Below are positions 1 to 6,588 of a DNA stretch of 14,704 nt, piece by piece (the stretch's first letter is position 1; each line of letters opens with the position of its first letter). The notes below the pieces were generated by a model. The model was not told the origin of the DNA and did no database searches. It saw only the letters and a list, made by a program, of their open reading frames with translations. Position numbers and translations under genes: made by a program. Origin of the DNA: an uncultured Collinsella sp. (GTDB lineage: Bacteria; Actinomycetota; Coriobacteriia; Coriobacteriales; Coriobacteriaceae); NCBI GenBank assembly GCA_905211615.1, contig CAJMBB010000041.1, positions 1 to 14,704 of the forward strand. Direction: 5' to 3'.

Positions 1-115
1 CTGCCACAATCTTTCGAGCTCCGTTGCCTTCACTTTGCAGGAGATTGCCCAGATCGATCCCGCCAGCCTTAAGATCGGCATCCATATCGACGCGCTCAAG
101 AGCCGTCTGAACTAG
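1..115 (+). CDS. C-terminal end of a probable Asp23/Gls24 (YloU-like) family protein, partial
   Basis: An open frame enters from the left edge (first whole codon at base 2) and stops at TAG 113-115, leaving about 37 residues. The visible tail contains EIAQIDPASLKIGIHIDALK. The alternating hydrophobic stretch KIGIHI resembles the closing strand of Asp23/Gls24 proteins, small envelope-stress-linked proteins of Gram-positive bacteria. The main support is position: in Bacillus and many relatives yloU lies directly upstream of the fatty acid kinase gene yloV, which follows here after 27 bases. That short gap suggests co-transcription. The fragment is too short to identify by sequence alone, so the family name is inference from gene order. 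The start lies outside the window. Confidence 0.45.
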   Translation, partial: CHNLSSSVAFTLQEIAQIDPASLKIGIHIDALKSRLN

Positions 116-142
116 CATCCGAAAACGGAGATTCAAATACCC

Positions 143-1804
143 ATGATTGCAAAGACCATTCGCACCTGTTTTCCGATCGCTGCGGCTGCCGTTTCCGACA
201 AGGCCGAGGAGATCAACAAGCTCAACGTCTTCCCCGTACCCGACGGCGATACCGGCACCAACATGTCGCTCACGCTCGCCTCGGTGACCAAGGAGCTTTC
301 CGCCCTTCCCGCCGATGCCGACATGGAGGCCATCGCCGGCGCCATCACTCACGGCTCCCTCATGGGCGCCCGCGGTAACTCCGGCGTCATCACGTCGCAG
401 ATTCTGCGCGGCGTGGCCGAGGGCCTCGTCTCTGCCGATGAGCCCATCACCTCCGCCAACATCGCTTATGCGTTCCGTCGTGCCGTCAAGGTCGCCTTCC
501 AGGCCGTCCGCAAGCCCATCGAGGGCACGATCCTCACGGTACTGCGCGATGTCTCGACCAAGGCCGACGAGTGCGAGAAGAAGAAGTTCTCGGCCGAGGA
601 CGCGCTCGACGCCATCGTCGTCGAGGCATATCAGTCCGTCGCTCGCACGCCCGACCTGCTGCCCGTTCTGAAGGAGAACGGCGTGGTCGACTCCGGAGCC
701 TTTGGCTTTGCCATCTTCCTTGAGAACTTCGTGGCCGCCGCGCTTGGCCGCAGCACCGTTGTCGAGGATTTCTCCGCCACGTTTGATTCCGCTGGCTCTG
801 CCCGCGATGCGGCCCTCGGTCGCGTTGAGATCGAGGCCAATGACGATTGGGAGGGCTCAGAGTTCCGCTACTGCAACGAGTTCCTCTTTAAGGCCGACGC
901 CCCGTTTGACGAGGACGAGTGCCTTAAGTTCCTGGGCTCCATGGGCGACTGCGAGCTGCTCGTGGGCGCCTATCCTGACTACAAGATTCACGTGCACTCC
1001 AACACCCCGAACCTGGTGCTCGAGCACATGCTCCAGCTTGGTCAGATCTACGAAGTCTTTATCCACAACATGGAGATGGAGGCCCACGACCGTACTGCCA
1101 AGATCCACGAGGACCAGGAGAAGGCCGCCGAGCCCGCGAAGGCCCTGGGCTTTGTCGCCGTTGCCGCTGGGTCCGGCGAGGCTGACATCCTCAAGTCCCT
1201 CGGCGTCGACGTGATCGTGTCCGGTGGTCAGACCATGAACCCTTCGACTGCAGACCTGCTGGGCGCCGTCGACCAGGTCAACGCGACCTCGGTCATCATT
1301 CTGCCCAACAACGGCAACATCCGCATGGCCGCCGAGGCCGCTGCCTCTGCCTGCACCGACAAGAAGGTCGCCGTCGTTCCCACCAAGACCGTTCCGCAGG
1401 CCTTCTCCGCGCTGTTCGCGGTCCTGCCCGATTCCGAGCTTGAGGACGCCGTCGCCGCCATGGTCGACGCCATCAGCGAGGTCCGCGATGGCGAGGTCAC
1501 CCGCGCCGTGCGCGATTCCAGCGCCTCGGACGGCTCTCCGATTCACTCCGGTGACGTCATGGGCATCATTGCCGGCTCCATCGACGTGGTCGGCTCCGAC
1601 GTGAAGCAGGTCACGCTCGACTGCATCAACCGCATGCAGGAGGAAGAGGAGGGCGACGCGCTGACGATTCTGGCCGGCGAGGGGCTGTCCGATGAGGCCT
1701 TCCAGGAGATCGTCGACGCCATCGAGGAGGCTCAGCCCGATCTGGAGATCGACGCTCATCGTGGCGAGCAGCCGCTCTATCCCGTGATCTTCTCGATCGA
1801 GTAG
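143..1804 (+). CDS. fakA: Fatty acid kinase catalytic subunit FakA (DAK2/YloV family)
   Basis: ATP-dependent kinase that phosphorylates fatty acids held by a FakB (DegV-family) partner, giving acyl-phosphate for phospholipid synthesis; cytosolic. At 553 aa it is close to the usual length of about 550. The N-terminal DhaL-like nucleotide domain shows NVFPVPDGDTGTNM (residues 28-41), with Asp34 and Asp36 as the expected Mg2+ ligands, then GARGNSG (75-81) and DSGAFG (183-188). The middle domain has Cys244 and His283-Val-His285, matching in spacing the Cys/His trio I recall from Staphylococcus FakA. The C-terminal FakB-binding region ends in QPLYPVIFSIE, typical of the family. The ATG at 143 is preceded by GGAG at 127-130, a slightly long spacing of 12 bases. 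No FakB gene is in the window. Older annotations call this family dihydroxyacetone kinase-like, which is misleading. Confidence 0.93.
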   Translation: MIAKTIRTCFPIAAAAVSDKAEEINKLNVFPVPDGDTGTNMSLTLASVTKELSALPADADMEAIAGAITHGSLMGARGNSGVITSQILRGVAEGLVSADEPITSANIAYAFRRAVKVAFQAVRKPIEGTILTVLRDVSTKADECEKKKFSAEDALDAIVVEAYQSVARTPDLLPVLKENGVVDSGAFGFAIFLENFVAAALGRSTVVEDFSATFDSAGSARDAALGRVEIEANDDWEGSEFRYCNEFLFKADAPFDEDECLKFLGSMGDCELLVGAYPDYKIHVHSNTPNLVLEHMLQLGQIYEVFIHNMEMEAHDRTAKIHEDQEKAAEPAKALGFVAVAAGSGEADILKSLGVDVIVSGGQTMNPSTADLLGAVDQVNATSVIILPNNGNIRMAAEAAASACTDKKVAVVPTKTVPQAFSALFAVLPDSELEDAVAAMVDAISEVRDGEVTRAVRDSSASDGSPIHSGDVMGIIAGSIDVVGSDVKQVTLDCINRMQEEEEGDALTILAGEGLSDEAFQEIVDAIEEAQPDLEIDAHRGEQPLYPVIFSIE

Positions 1805-1813
1805 GCTCTGCCT

Positions 1814-3994
1814 ATGTCCGAGCTGTGCTCCGTGCCGCGCGTCTCGGAGCGCTTTGCCCAGAGCAATGCGCTCGACGAGGATATCGCGCGACTCAAATAT
1901 GTTTCGGGTAAACGTGAGGAGGCCCTTCGCCGTCTGGGAATTCGGACGGTGGGGGACCTCCTTCTCCATATCCCTCATCGATACCTGGACTTTACCCGTT
2001 CTTGGTCTATCGAGATGGCGCCCATCGGTACTGTGTGCACCATCATCGCCACGGTCGACCGTATCGTCCAAAAACAGCCGCGTCCGCGCATGCAGGTGAC
2101 CGAGGTCTCACTCGTTGACGAGACGGGCGTGCTGCAGGTCGCCTTTTTCCGCCAGCCCTGGATTGCCCAGCAGCTTAAGCAGGGCGACCGCCTGGCCGTG
2201 ATGGGCAAGGTTGAATTTGCCTACGGTTTTAAGCAGATGGCCTCGCCGCACTTTGAAAAGCTCGAGGATGGGCGTGCCGCAGGTACCATCCTGCCGGTCC
2301 ATTATGTGAGTGACGGCGTGAGCCAGGCGTGGATGCGCCGCATCGTAAGCGGCGCGCTCGAGGTCGTCGGCAATCCCTTCGACCCGATTCCCGCACGCTT
2401 GCGCGTCAAGCGCCGCCTGATGAGCAATGCCCGCGCGCTTCGATCGATCCACTTTCCCTCGAGTATGGCTGAGCGGGATATCGCGCGACGTCGCCTTGCT
2501 TATGAGGAGTGCCTTTACCTTCAGCTGGCGCTGCGCCTGCGCAACGATGGCGGCCTAGTCGATGTGGTGCCCTATGCCCACACCGCGGGCGAGCACCTGG
2601 CCGCACTCAAGCAAGCCCTGCCGTTTTCGCTGAGCGACGAGCAGGAGGTCGCGTTCCAAGATATCCTGCGCGATATGTGCGATGGCGGGCGCGTGATGAA
2701 CCGTCTGCTGCTGGGCGACGTCGGTACCGGTAAGACCGCCGTTGCCGCCTGCGCGTTGGCTGTGGTGCCTGCCGATAGCGGTACGCAGGCCTGCGTTATG
2801 GCGCCCACGGGCGTGCTGGCGCGTCAATATGCCGATAAGACCGGCCCTCTGCTCTCGCAGGCTGGCATGACCTGGGCGCTCCTGACGGGCGCCACGCCGG
2901 CAGCCGAGCGTGAACAGATTCATGCTCGGCTCCAGTCTGGTGAGCTCGACGTGCTCTTTGGTACCCATGCGGTGCTTTCGGAGAACGTCGCGTTCAAGCA
3001 TTTGTCGCTTGTGGTGATCGACGAGCAGCACCGCTTTGGCGTGGGCCAGCGTAACGCCCTACGCGCAAAAGGCCCGGGTGCCGACTTGCTGGTCATGACT
3101 GCCACGCCGATCCCGCGCACGTTGGCGCTTTCGGTGTACGGCGACCTGGATACGAGCATCATCCGCCATCGTCCCGTTCCGGGTGCCGGCGTGACGACGC
3201 GCGTCCTCACCGAGTCGAGTCGCGACCTGGCCTATGGCGCCATTCGCGAGGCGCACGAAAAGGGGCAGCAAGCCTACGTGATCTGTCCGCTCGTGGAGCC
3301 GAGCGATTCGGCCGATGAGCTCGAAGACGTACCCGGCATCGCCCGCAACGACGAAGGCCGCGTGACCGTGCCCGTGCCGTTGCATGACACGGCGACTGAG
3401 CTCGATCGCCTTCGTCTTGCATTACCGGGGCTTACCATCGAGCGTCTTCATGGCCGCATGCCGGCGGGGGAGAAGGACCGGGTCATCGATGCCTTTAAGC
3501 GTGGTGAGATCGATGTGCTCGTCTCGACCACGGTGGTCGAGGTGGGCGTTGATGTGCCCAACGCCACCGTCATGGTCATCGAGAACGGCGAGCGCTTTGG
3601 TTTGGCTGCCCTGCACCAGCTGCGCGGTCGCGTGGGCCGTGGCAGCGTGTCGGGCACGTGCCTGGTCATGACGCACTCCAAGGGCAACGGCGGCGCGTCG
3701 GCAGCACAAGATCGCCTGCAATCGCTCGAAAAAACTTCGGATGGTTTTACGCTTGCCCAGATGGACCTGCGTTTGCGCCACGAGGGCGAAATCCTGGGGT
3801 ACCGCCAGCATGGCGGTGTGACCCTGCGCTTCGTCGACCTTGATGCCGACGAGGAGCTGATCGAGTGGGCCCATTTGGACGCGGTCGAACTCTTGCGGTA
3901 TGCTTGCACTCTTGACTCCGTGGCGATGCGCCCCCTGCGCGACGCGGTCGCCATGCGTTATCGACATATTTTTAAGGAGGTCAGCGGAGGATGA
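1814..3994 (+). CDS. recG: ATP-dependent DNA helicase RecG
   Basis: Superfamily 2 double-strand DNA translocase that remodels stalled replication forks and branched recombination intermediates. The 726-aa protein has an N-terminal wedge/OB-fold region (about residues 20-190), then the helicase core. Walker A is GDVGTGKT (301-308), motif II is DEQH (403-406), motif III is TATPIPR (429-435), and motif VI is HQLRGRVGR (601-609). The RecG C-terminal hairpin (TRG) motif follows as HEGEILGYRQHG (656-667); its start differs from the common R-G-x-G-E form. A modest insertion rich in D/E/V (roughly 496-525) precedes the second RecA-like lobe. The ATG lies 9 bases after the fakA stop with no clear Shine-Dalgarno, so translational coupling is likely. 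The end overlaps rsmD. A yloV-recG neighbourhood is also found in Bacillus, where sdaA genes lie between. Confidence 0.96.
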   Translation: MSELCSVPRVSERFAQSNALDEDIARLKYVSGKREEALRRLGIRTVGDLLLHIPHRYLDFTRSWSIEMAPIGTVCTIIATVDRIVQKQPRPRMQVTEVSLVDETGVLQVAFFRQPWIAQQLKQGDRLAVMGKVEFAYGFKQMASPHFEKLEDGRAAGTILPVHYVSDGVSQAWMRRIVSGALEVVGNPFDPIPARLRVKRRLMSNARALRSIHFPSSMAERDIARRRLAYEECLYLQLALRLRNDGGLVDVVPYAHTAGEHLAALKQALPFSLSDEQEVAFQDILRDMCDGGRVMNRLLLGDVGTGKTAVAACALAVVPADSGTQACVMAPTGVLARQYADKTGPLLSQAGMTWALLTGATPAAEREQIHARLQSGELDVLFGTHAVLSENVAFKHLSLVVIDEQHRFGVGQRNALRAKGPGADLLVMTATPIPRTLALSVYGDLDTSIIRHRPVPGAGVTTRVLTESSRDLAYGAIREAHEKGQQAYVICPLVEPSDSADELEDVPGIARNDEGRVTVPVPLHDTATELDRLRLALPGLTIERLHGRMPAGEKDRVIDAFKRGEIDVLVSTTVVEVGVDVPNATVMVIENGERFGLAALHQLRGRVGRGSVSGTCLVMTHSKGNGGASAAQDRLQSLEKTSDGFTLAQMDLRLRHEGEILGYRQHGGVTLRFVDLDADEELIEWAHLDAVELLRYACTLDSVAMRPLRDAVAMRYRHIFKEVSGG

Positions 3995-4647
3995 GAATCA
4001 TCGGCGGCGAATGGCGCGGTCGTAAGATCGAGGAGCCCCGTGGTCGCGATGTCACCCGCCCCACGACTGATCGCGTGCGCGAGTCGTGCGCATCTATGGT
4101 CATGTCGGCATTCGACTTCGATCTGGACGAGGTCCGCGTGCTGGACGCCTTTGGCGGCTCCGGCGCTCTGGGAATCGAGATGCTCTCTCGTGGGGCTTGC
4201 TCGCTCACGACTTTTGAGATCGATCGCAACGCCGCGCGGCTCATTACCAAGAATATCGAGTCGCTCTGCCGTGACCGTGCGCGCTGGCGCGTGGTCACGG
4301 GCGACATGCTGGCGAGTGCCTCGCGCGGTCGTGTACCGGGCGGCCCCTTTGATCTGGTCCTACTCGACCCGCCCTATGCTTTTGGTGCCGAGCCGGTCGA
4401 GGAACTGCTGCAAAATCTTTCTCAGCAGGGACTGCTGACGCTCGGGGCCTTTGCCCTGTTTGAGCATGCCGCAGCCGATGCGGGCGCGCATCCGGTAGGC
4501 TTTGAGACTGTACGTGAGAAGCGCTACGGCATTACCTCGGTCGACCTGCTTCGTTGGGTCGGCGATGACGACGGTGAGGGCGACAACGCCGGCGCAGATG
4601 CCGACAACAACGATGCCACGACGTTTCAGGAGGATGCTCATGAGTGA
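3991..4647 (+). CDS. rsmD: 16S rRNA (guanine(966)-N2)-methyltransferase RsmD
   Basis: SAM-dependent methyltransferase that modifies G966 of 16S rRNA (E. coli numbering) during 30S assembly. It opens with the family-typical MRIIGGEWRGRKI. Motif I is LDAFGGSGALGIEMLSRGA (51-69), the SAM-binding loop, and the catalytic DPPY motif is at 126-129. The ATG overlaps the recG stop as ATGA; AAGGAGG at 3974-3980, 10 bases upstream, is the likely ribosome binding site. The core ends near residue 190 and is followed by a 28-residue acidic, low-complexity tail (191-218, 11 Asp/Glu, no Lys/Arg) that most RsmD proteins lack. Its last 8 bases overlap coaD. The rsmD-coaD pair is widely conserved (ylbH-ylbI in Bacillus). 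Confidence 0.94.
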   Translation: MRIIGGEWRGRKIEEPRGRDVTRPTTDRVRESCASMVMSAFDFDLDEVRVLDAFGGSGALGIEMLSRGACSLTTFEIDRNAARLITKNIESLCRDRARWRVVTGDMLASASRGRVPGGPFDLVLLDPPYAFGAEPVEELLQNLSQQGLLTLGAFALFEHAAADAGAHPVGFETVREKRYGITSVDLLRWVGDDDGEGDNAGADADNNDATTFQEDAHE

Positions 4648-5137
4648 CACCATCAATCGCGTGATCGTCCCGGGCACCTTCGATCCCATCACGTTTGGCC
4701 ATATCGATGTGATCCGCCGCGCCCGCCGCATCTTTCCCAGCGTGATCGTCGCTGTTGCCGAGTCGCAGGGTAAAAACGGTGTGGGCACCACGTTTACGCT
4801 CGATGAGCGCGTGGCGCTGGCCCGCGAGGCGCTCGGTGATATCGACGGCGTTGAGGTCCTGCCCTTTACCGGCCTCTTGGTCGACTTCGCTCGTGAGCAG
4901 GGGGCGGGGGCCGTGGTCAAGGGCCTGCGCGCCATGACCGACTTTGAGTACGAGCTGCAGCAGGCCGACCTCAACTATCGCTTGGATAACGAGCTGGAGT
5001 CCATCTTTGTCATGAGCGCGCCGCAGTACGGCTATATCTCGAGCTCGGTTGTTCGCCAGATCGCCTCGCTCGGTAGTGACGTATCGACGTTTGTCCCGTC
5101 CAACGTGGTCGAAGCGCTCAAACATCGCTTTTCGTGA
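4640..5137 (+). CDS. coaD: Phosphopantetheine adenylyltransferase (PPAT)
   Basis: Transfers AMP from ATP to 4'-phosphopantetheine, giving dephospho-CoA, the penultimate step of CoA synthesis. The 165-aa protein has the normal length of about 160. It shows the nucleotidyltransferase signature VPGTFDPITFGH (10-21) with T18-x-G20-H21, the family block KGLRAMTDFEYELQQADLN, and a C-terminal ISSSVVRQIASLGSDVS segment. The ATG at 4640 is chosen because AGGAGG (4628-4633) lies 6 bases upstream and the residues match the start of known PPATs; a longer in-frame extension upstream would only read rsmD sequence out of frame. It overlaps the end of rsmD by 8 bases, so the two are translationally coupled. 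CoA made here is the donor for the prosthetic group of AcpP encoded at 7733. Confidence 0.96.
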   Translation: MSDTINRVIVPGTFDPITFGHIDVIRRARRIFPSVIVAVAESQGKNGVGTTFTLDERVALAREALGDIDGVEVLPFTGLLVDFAREQGAGAVVKGLRAMTDFEYELQQADLNYRLDNELESIFVMSAPQYGYISSSVVRQIASLGSDVSTFVPSNVVEALKHRFS

Positions 5138-5140
5138 CGT

Positions 5141-5170
5141 TTCTTATTGCCTGGTGGCATGTGGTAAACT
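5141..5170 (+). promoter_or_regulatory. Candidate promoter for the SepIVA-like gene and yceD
   Basis: The gap between coaD and the next gene contains TGTGGTAAACT, an extended -10 (TAAACT at 5165-5170 preceded by TGG). A weak -35 candidate, TTCTTA at 5141-5146, gives an 18-base spacer; TTGCCT at 5147-5152 is a better hexamer but only 12 bases away. The coaD stop is at 5135-5137, so a new transcription unit may start here. Similar GGTA-type -10 elements precede rpmF, plsX and acpP. Confidence 0.4.
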
Positions 5171-5205
5171 AGCACGATGATATGTTACCTATGAAAGGAG
5201 ACCGG

Positions 5206-5703
5206 ATGCCGGGCGAGAATTTTCCTGGCGATAGGATCGTCAGCTTGGTCGATGAGCTCGAAGGGCTGCTCGAGGAAGCCAAGCCGCCTTTCGGCAAGAA
5301 CGCTCAGTTCAAGGTCATCGACGCCGACGTGTTCTTCAACATCCTCGACGAGATCCGCATGAGCTATCCCGAGGAGTGGCAGAAGTCCCGCCGTATCCTT
5401 AAGGAGCGCGAGGAGCTTATGGCTTCCGCCGCCGCTCAGGCTGATTCCATCATCGCTGACGCTCAGCAGCAGGCCCTCACCATTGCCGGTGAGCAGGAGA
5501 TCGTCCGCCTTGCGCAGCAGCAGGCCGACGACATCCGCGATCGTGCCCAGCAGTACGAGCGCGAGACGCGTTATGCTGCCGAGGACTACGCAGAGCAGGT
5601 CTTTACGCACCTGGAGGAGAACCTCAAGAGCCTGACCGGCACCGTTACCCGTTGCCGTCAGCAGCTCAACGAGGGTGCCGCCCAGCAGAATGGTCAGTGG
5701 TAA
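5206..5703 (+). CDS. SepIVA/DivIVA-like coiled-coil protein
   Basis: A 165-aa soluble, mostly helical protein with no signal peptide or membrane segment. Residues 11-26 (IVSLVDELEGLLEEAK) and 37-72 form a small N-terminal module. A coiled coil rich in Ala, Gln and Glu follows (about 73-135), then a C-terminal block ending near TVTRCRQQL. The order and wording of these blocks match, from memory, mycobacterial SepIVA (Rv2927c), a DivIVA-domain septation and envelope-growth factor: ALDEL..VEEAR, then a D-V-x-x-x-I-D-x-I helix, ADS repeats, and a final EEFL..L..VGRGRHQL. SepIVA is about 245 aa, so this version has a shorter coiled coil. Its next gene is yceD, as in mycobacteria. The start at 5206 is chosen because AAAGGAG (5194-5200) lies 5 bases upstream; an in-frame ATG at 5182 has no such site. 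Automatic annotation may call it ATP synthase subunit B-like, which is only coiled-coil similarity. Confidence 0.68.
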   Translation: MPGENFPGDRIVSLVDELEGLLEEAKPPFGKNAQFKVIDADVFFNILDEIRMSYPEEWQKSRRILKEREELMASAAAQADSIIADAQQQALTIAGEQEIVRLAQQQADDIRDRAQQYERETRYAAEDYAEQVFTHLEENLKSLTGTVTRCRQQLNEGAAQQNGQW

Positions 5704-6257
5704 TGGCTGAGTTCCCGAGCGTTACCGTCGATCTTTCCGAGCAGCTCGAGTTTCCTGGAGATTCGTATCCGCTGACCGGTAAGGTCGATGTCGCCACCTA
5801 CACGGTGGGCGAGAAGGAGTACCAGCTACAGGACGGCATCGACTACGACGTTGTCTTTACCAATGCCGGTACCGGTGTCTTGCTCACGGGCATGGTTCGC
5901 GCGCACGCCACCGGCGAGTGCGACCGTTGCCTGGAGCCCGCCTCGTTTGATATCGCCGGCGAGATCGAGGAGTTTTATCTCTTTGAGGAGCCCGAGGATC
6001 CCGAGGCCTACGAAGACGGCTACGAGCTCCTGGGTGAGGACCGTATCGTCGATCTGGGTGAGCCCATCAATGACGCGGTCGTTATGGACACGCCGTTTGT
6101 GGTGCTCTGCAAGCCCGATTGCCGCGGTCTGTGCCCCACTTGCGGTTGCAATCTCAACGTCGAGCAATGCGATTGCGCCGCCCAGGCAGAGGCAGAATGG
6201 GCCGCTGCCACGGAAAATCCATTTGCAGCATTGAAGAATCTCAAGCTTGATGAGTAA
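5703..6257 (+). CDS. yceD: YceD/DUF177 family large-subunit ribosome biogenesis protein
   Basis: Member of DUF177 (YceD in E. coli, YlbN in Bacillus), linked to 23S rRNA processing or accumulation and almost always encoded next to rpmF. The exact molecular role is not settled. The 184-aa protein has the family hallmark CDRCLEP (73-79), a very acidic middle segment (about 86-110), and a C-terminal cysteine cluster at residues 136, 140, 144, 147, 149, 156 and 158, likely to bind metal. The ATG overlaps the previous stop as TAATG and lacks a strong Shine-Dalgarno, indicating translational coupling to the SepIVA-like gene. An upstream in-frame ATG at 5652 lies inside that gene and is unlikely to be used. 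Confidence 0.9.
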   Translation: MAEFPSVTVDLSEQLEFPGDSYPLTGKVDVATYTVGEKEYQLQDGIDYDVVFTNAGTGVLLTGMVRAHATGECDRCLEPASFDIAGEIEEFYLFEEPEDPEAYEDGYELLGEDRIVDLGEPINDAVVMDTPFVVLCKPDCRGLCPTCGCNLNVEQCDCAAQAEAEWAAATENPFAALKNLKLDE

Positions 6258-6271
6258 AACTGTGGTAGTAT
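6247..6271 (+). promoter_or_regulatory. Candidate promoter for rpmF
   Basis: TGTGGTAGTAT holds an extended -10 (TAGTAT, 6266-6271, preceded by TGG). TTGATG at 6247-6252 resembles a -35 but with a short 13-base spacer, so recognition may rest on the extended -10. It starts within the last codons of yceD and would give a leader of about 45 bases before rpmF. A separate promoter would allow L32 to be made at higher levels than YceD. Confidence 0.4.
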
Positions 6272-6321
6272 CGCTACTTGCGCGTAATCGCCACACTGGA
6301 TAGTTCATAAGGAAGGTCACT

Positions 6322-6501
6322 ATGCCCGTACCTAAACAAAAGCAGGGTCGTATCCGCACTCACACCCGTCGTTCCGCCAACATGAAGATCTCGGCTGCGG
6401 CTCAGTCCACGTGCCCCCGTTGCGGCGCTGTCAAGCTTCCGCACCACGTGTGCCCCAGCTGCGGTTTCTACAAGGACCGCGAGGTTATCGTTACCGAGTA
6501 A
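6322..6501 (+). CDS. rpmF: 50S ribosomal protein L32
   Basis: Structural protein of the large ribosomal subunit. This 59-aa ORF begins MPVPKQKQGRIRTHTRRS, the standard bL32 opening, and contains CPRC (31-34) and CPSC (44-47), the four-cysteine zinc ribbon of the zinc-binding (C+) form. The length is normal for the family. AAGGAAGG at 6309-6316 sits 5 bases before the ATG, a strong ribosome binding site. The yceD-rpmF order is one of the most conserved bacterial gene pairs. Some bacteria carry a second, cysteine-free L32 induced under zinc limitation; none is in this window. Confidence 0.97.
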   Translation: MPVPKQKQGRIRTHTRRSANMKISAAAQSTCPRCGAVKLPHHVCPSCGFYKDREVIVTE

Positions 6502-6504
6502 CGG

Positions 6505-6510
6505 TATACT
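6505..6510 (+). promoter_or_regulatory. Candidate -10 element for plsX
   Basis: TATACT lies 4 bases after the rpmF stop codon, preceded by GG (GGTATACT), as in the other candidate -10 elements of the window. No convincing -35 is visible at 16-18 bases; TTATCG at 6485-6490 is 14 bases away. Transcription would start near 6517 and pass through two inverted repeats before plsX. Confidence 0.4.
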
Positions 6511-6524
6511 CTGGATGCGATGCC

Positions 6525-6538
6525 GTTCCAAATGGAAC
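6525..6538 (+). repeat. Inverted repeat in the plsX leader, possible operator or small hairpin
   Basis: GTTCCA-AA-TGGAAC is a 6-bp dyad with a 2-base centre. It begins 14 bases after the end of the candidate -10, a position where a repressor could block elongation or initiation. As RNA it would be a weak hairpin directly before the larger one at 6542-6568. An operator role is inference only. Confidence 0.4.
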
Positions 6539-6541
6539 CAC

Positions 6542-6573
6542 AATGGCCGGCTCAATGAGTCGGCCATTTTTGT
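6542..6573 (+). terminator. Intrinsic terminator or attenuator between rpmF and plsX
   Basis: Arms 6542-6553 and 6557-6568 form a 12-bp stem (one G-T pair) around a 3-base loop. Eight outer pairs are perfect (AATGGCCG/CGGCCATT), and five T residues run from 6567 to 6571. The shape is that of a rho-independent terminator. It ends the rpmF transcript, but lies only about 15 bases before the plsX start. Transcription of plsX must therefore read through it, unless an unseen promoter starts within the hairpin. Confidence 0.72.
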
Positions 6574-6588
6574 ATAAGGAGCATGTAT

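Noticed and set aside
857..2071. Antisense open frame of 404 codons on the - strand opposite fakA and recG
   Set aside because: It has a low-complexity His/Gly/Asp/Val-rich composition typical of the reverse complement of a GC-rich gene, matches no family I know, and lies opposite two well-supported genes.
5147..5170. TTGCCT and TAAACT as a standard sigma-70 promoter
   Set aside because: The spacer is only 12 bases, too short for both boxes to be used together; kept only as an extended -10 candidate.
5182..5205. Upstream ATG at 5182 as the start of the SepIVA-like gene
   Set aside because: It lacks a ribosome binding site, would sit only a few bases after the likely transcription start, and would place the strong AAAGGAG inside the coding region.
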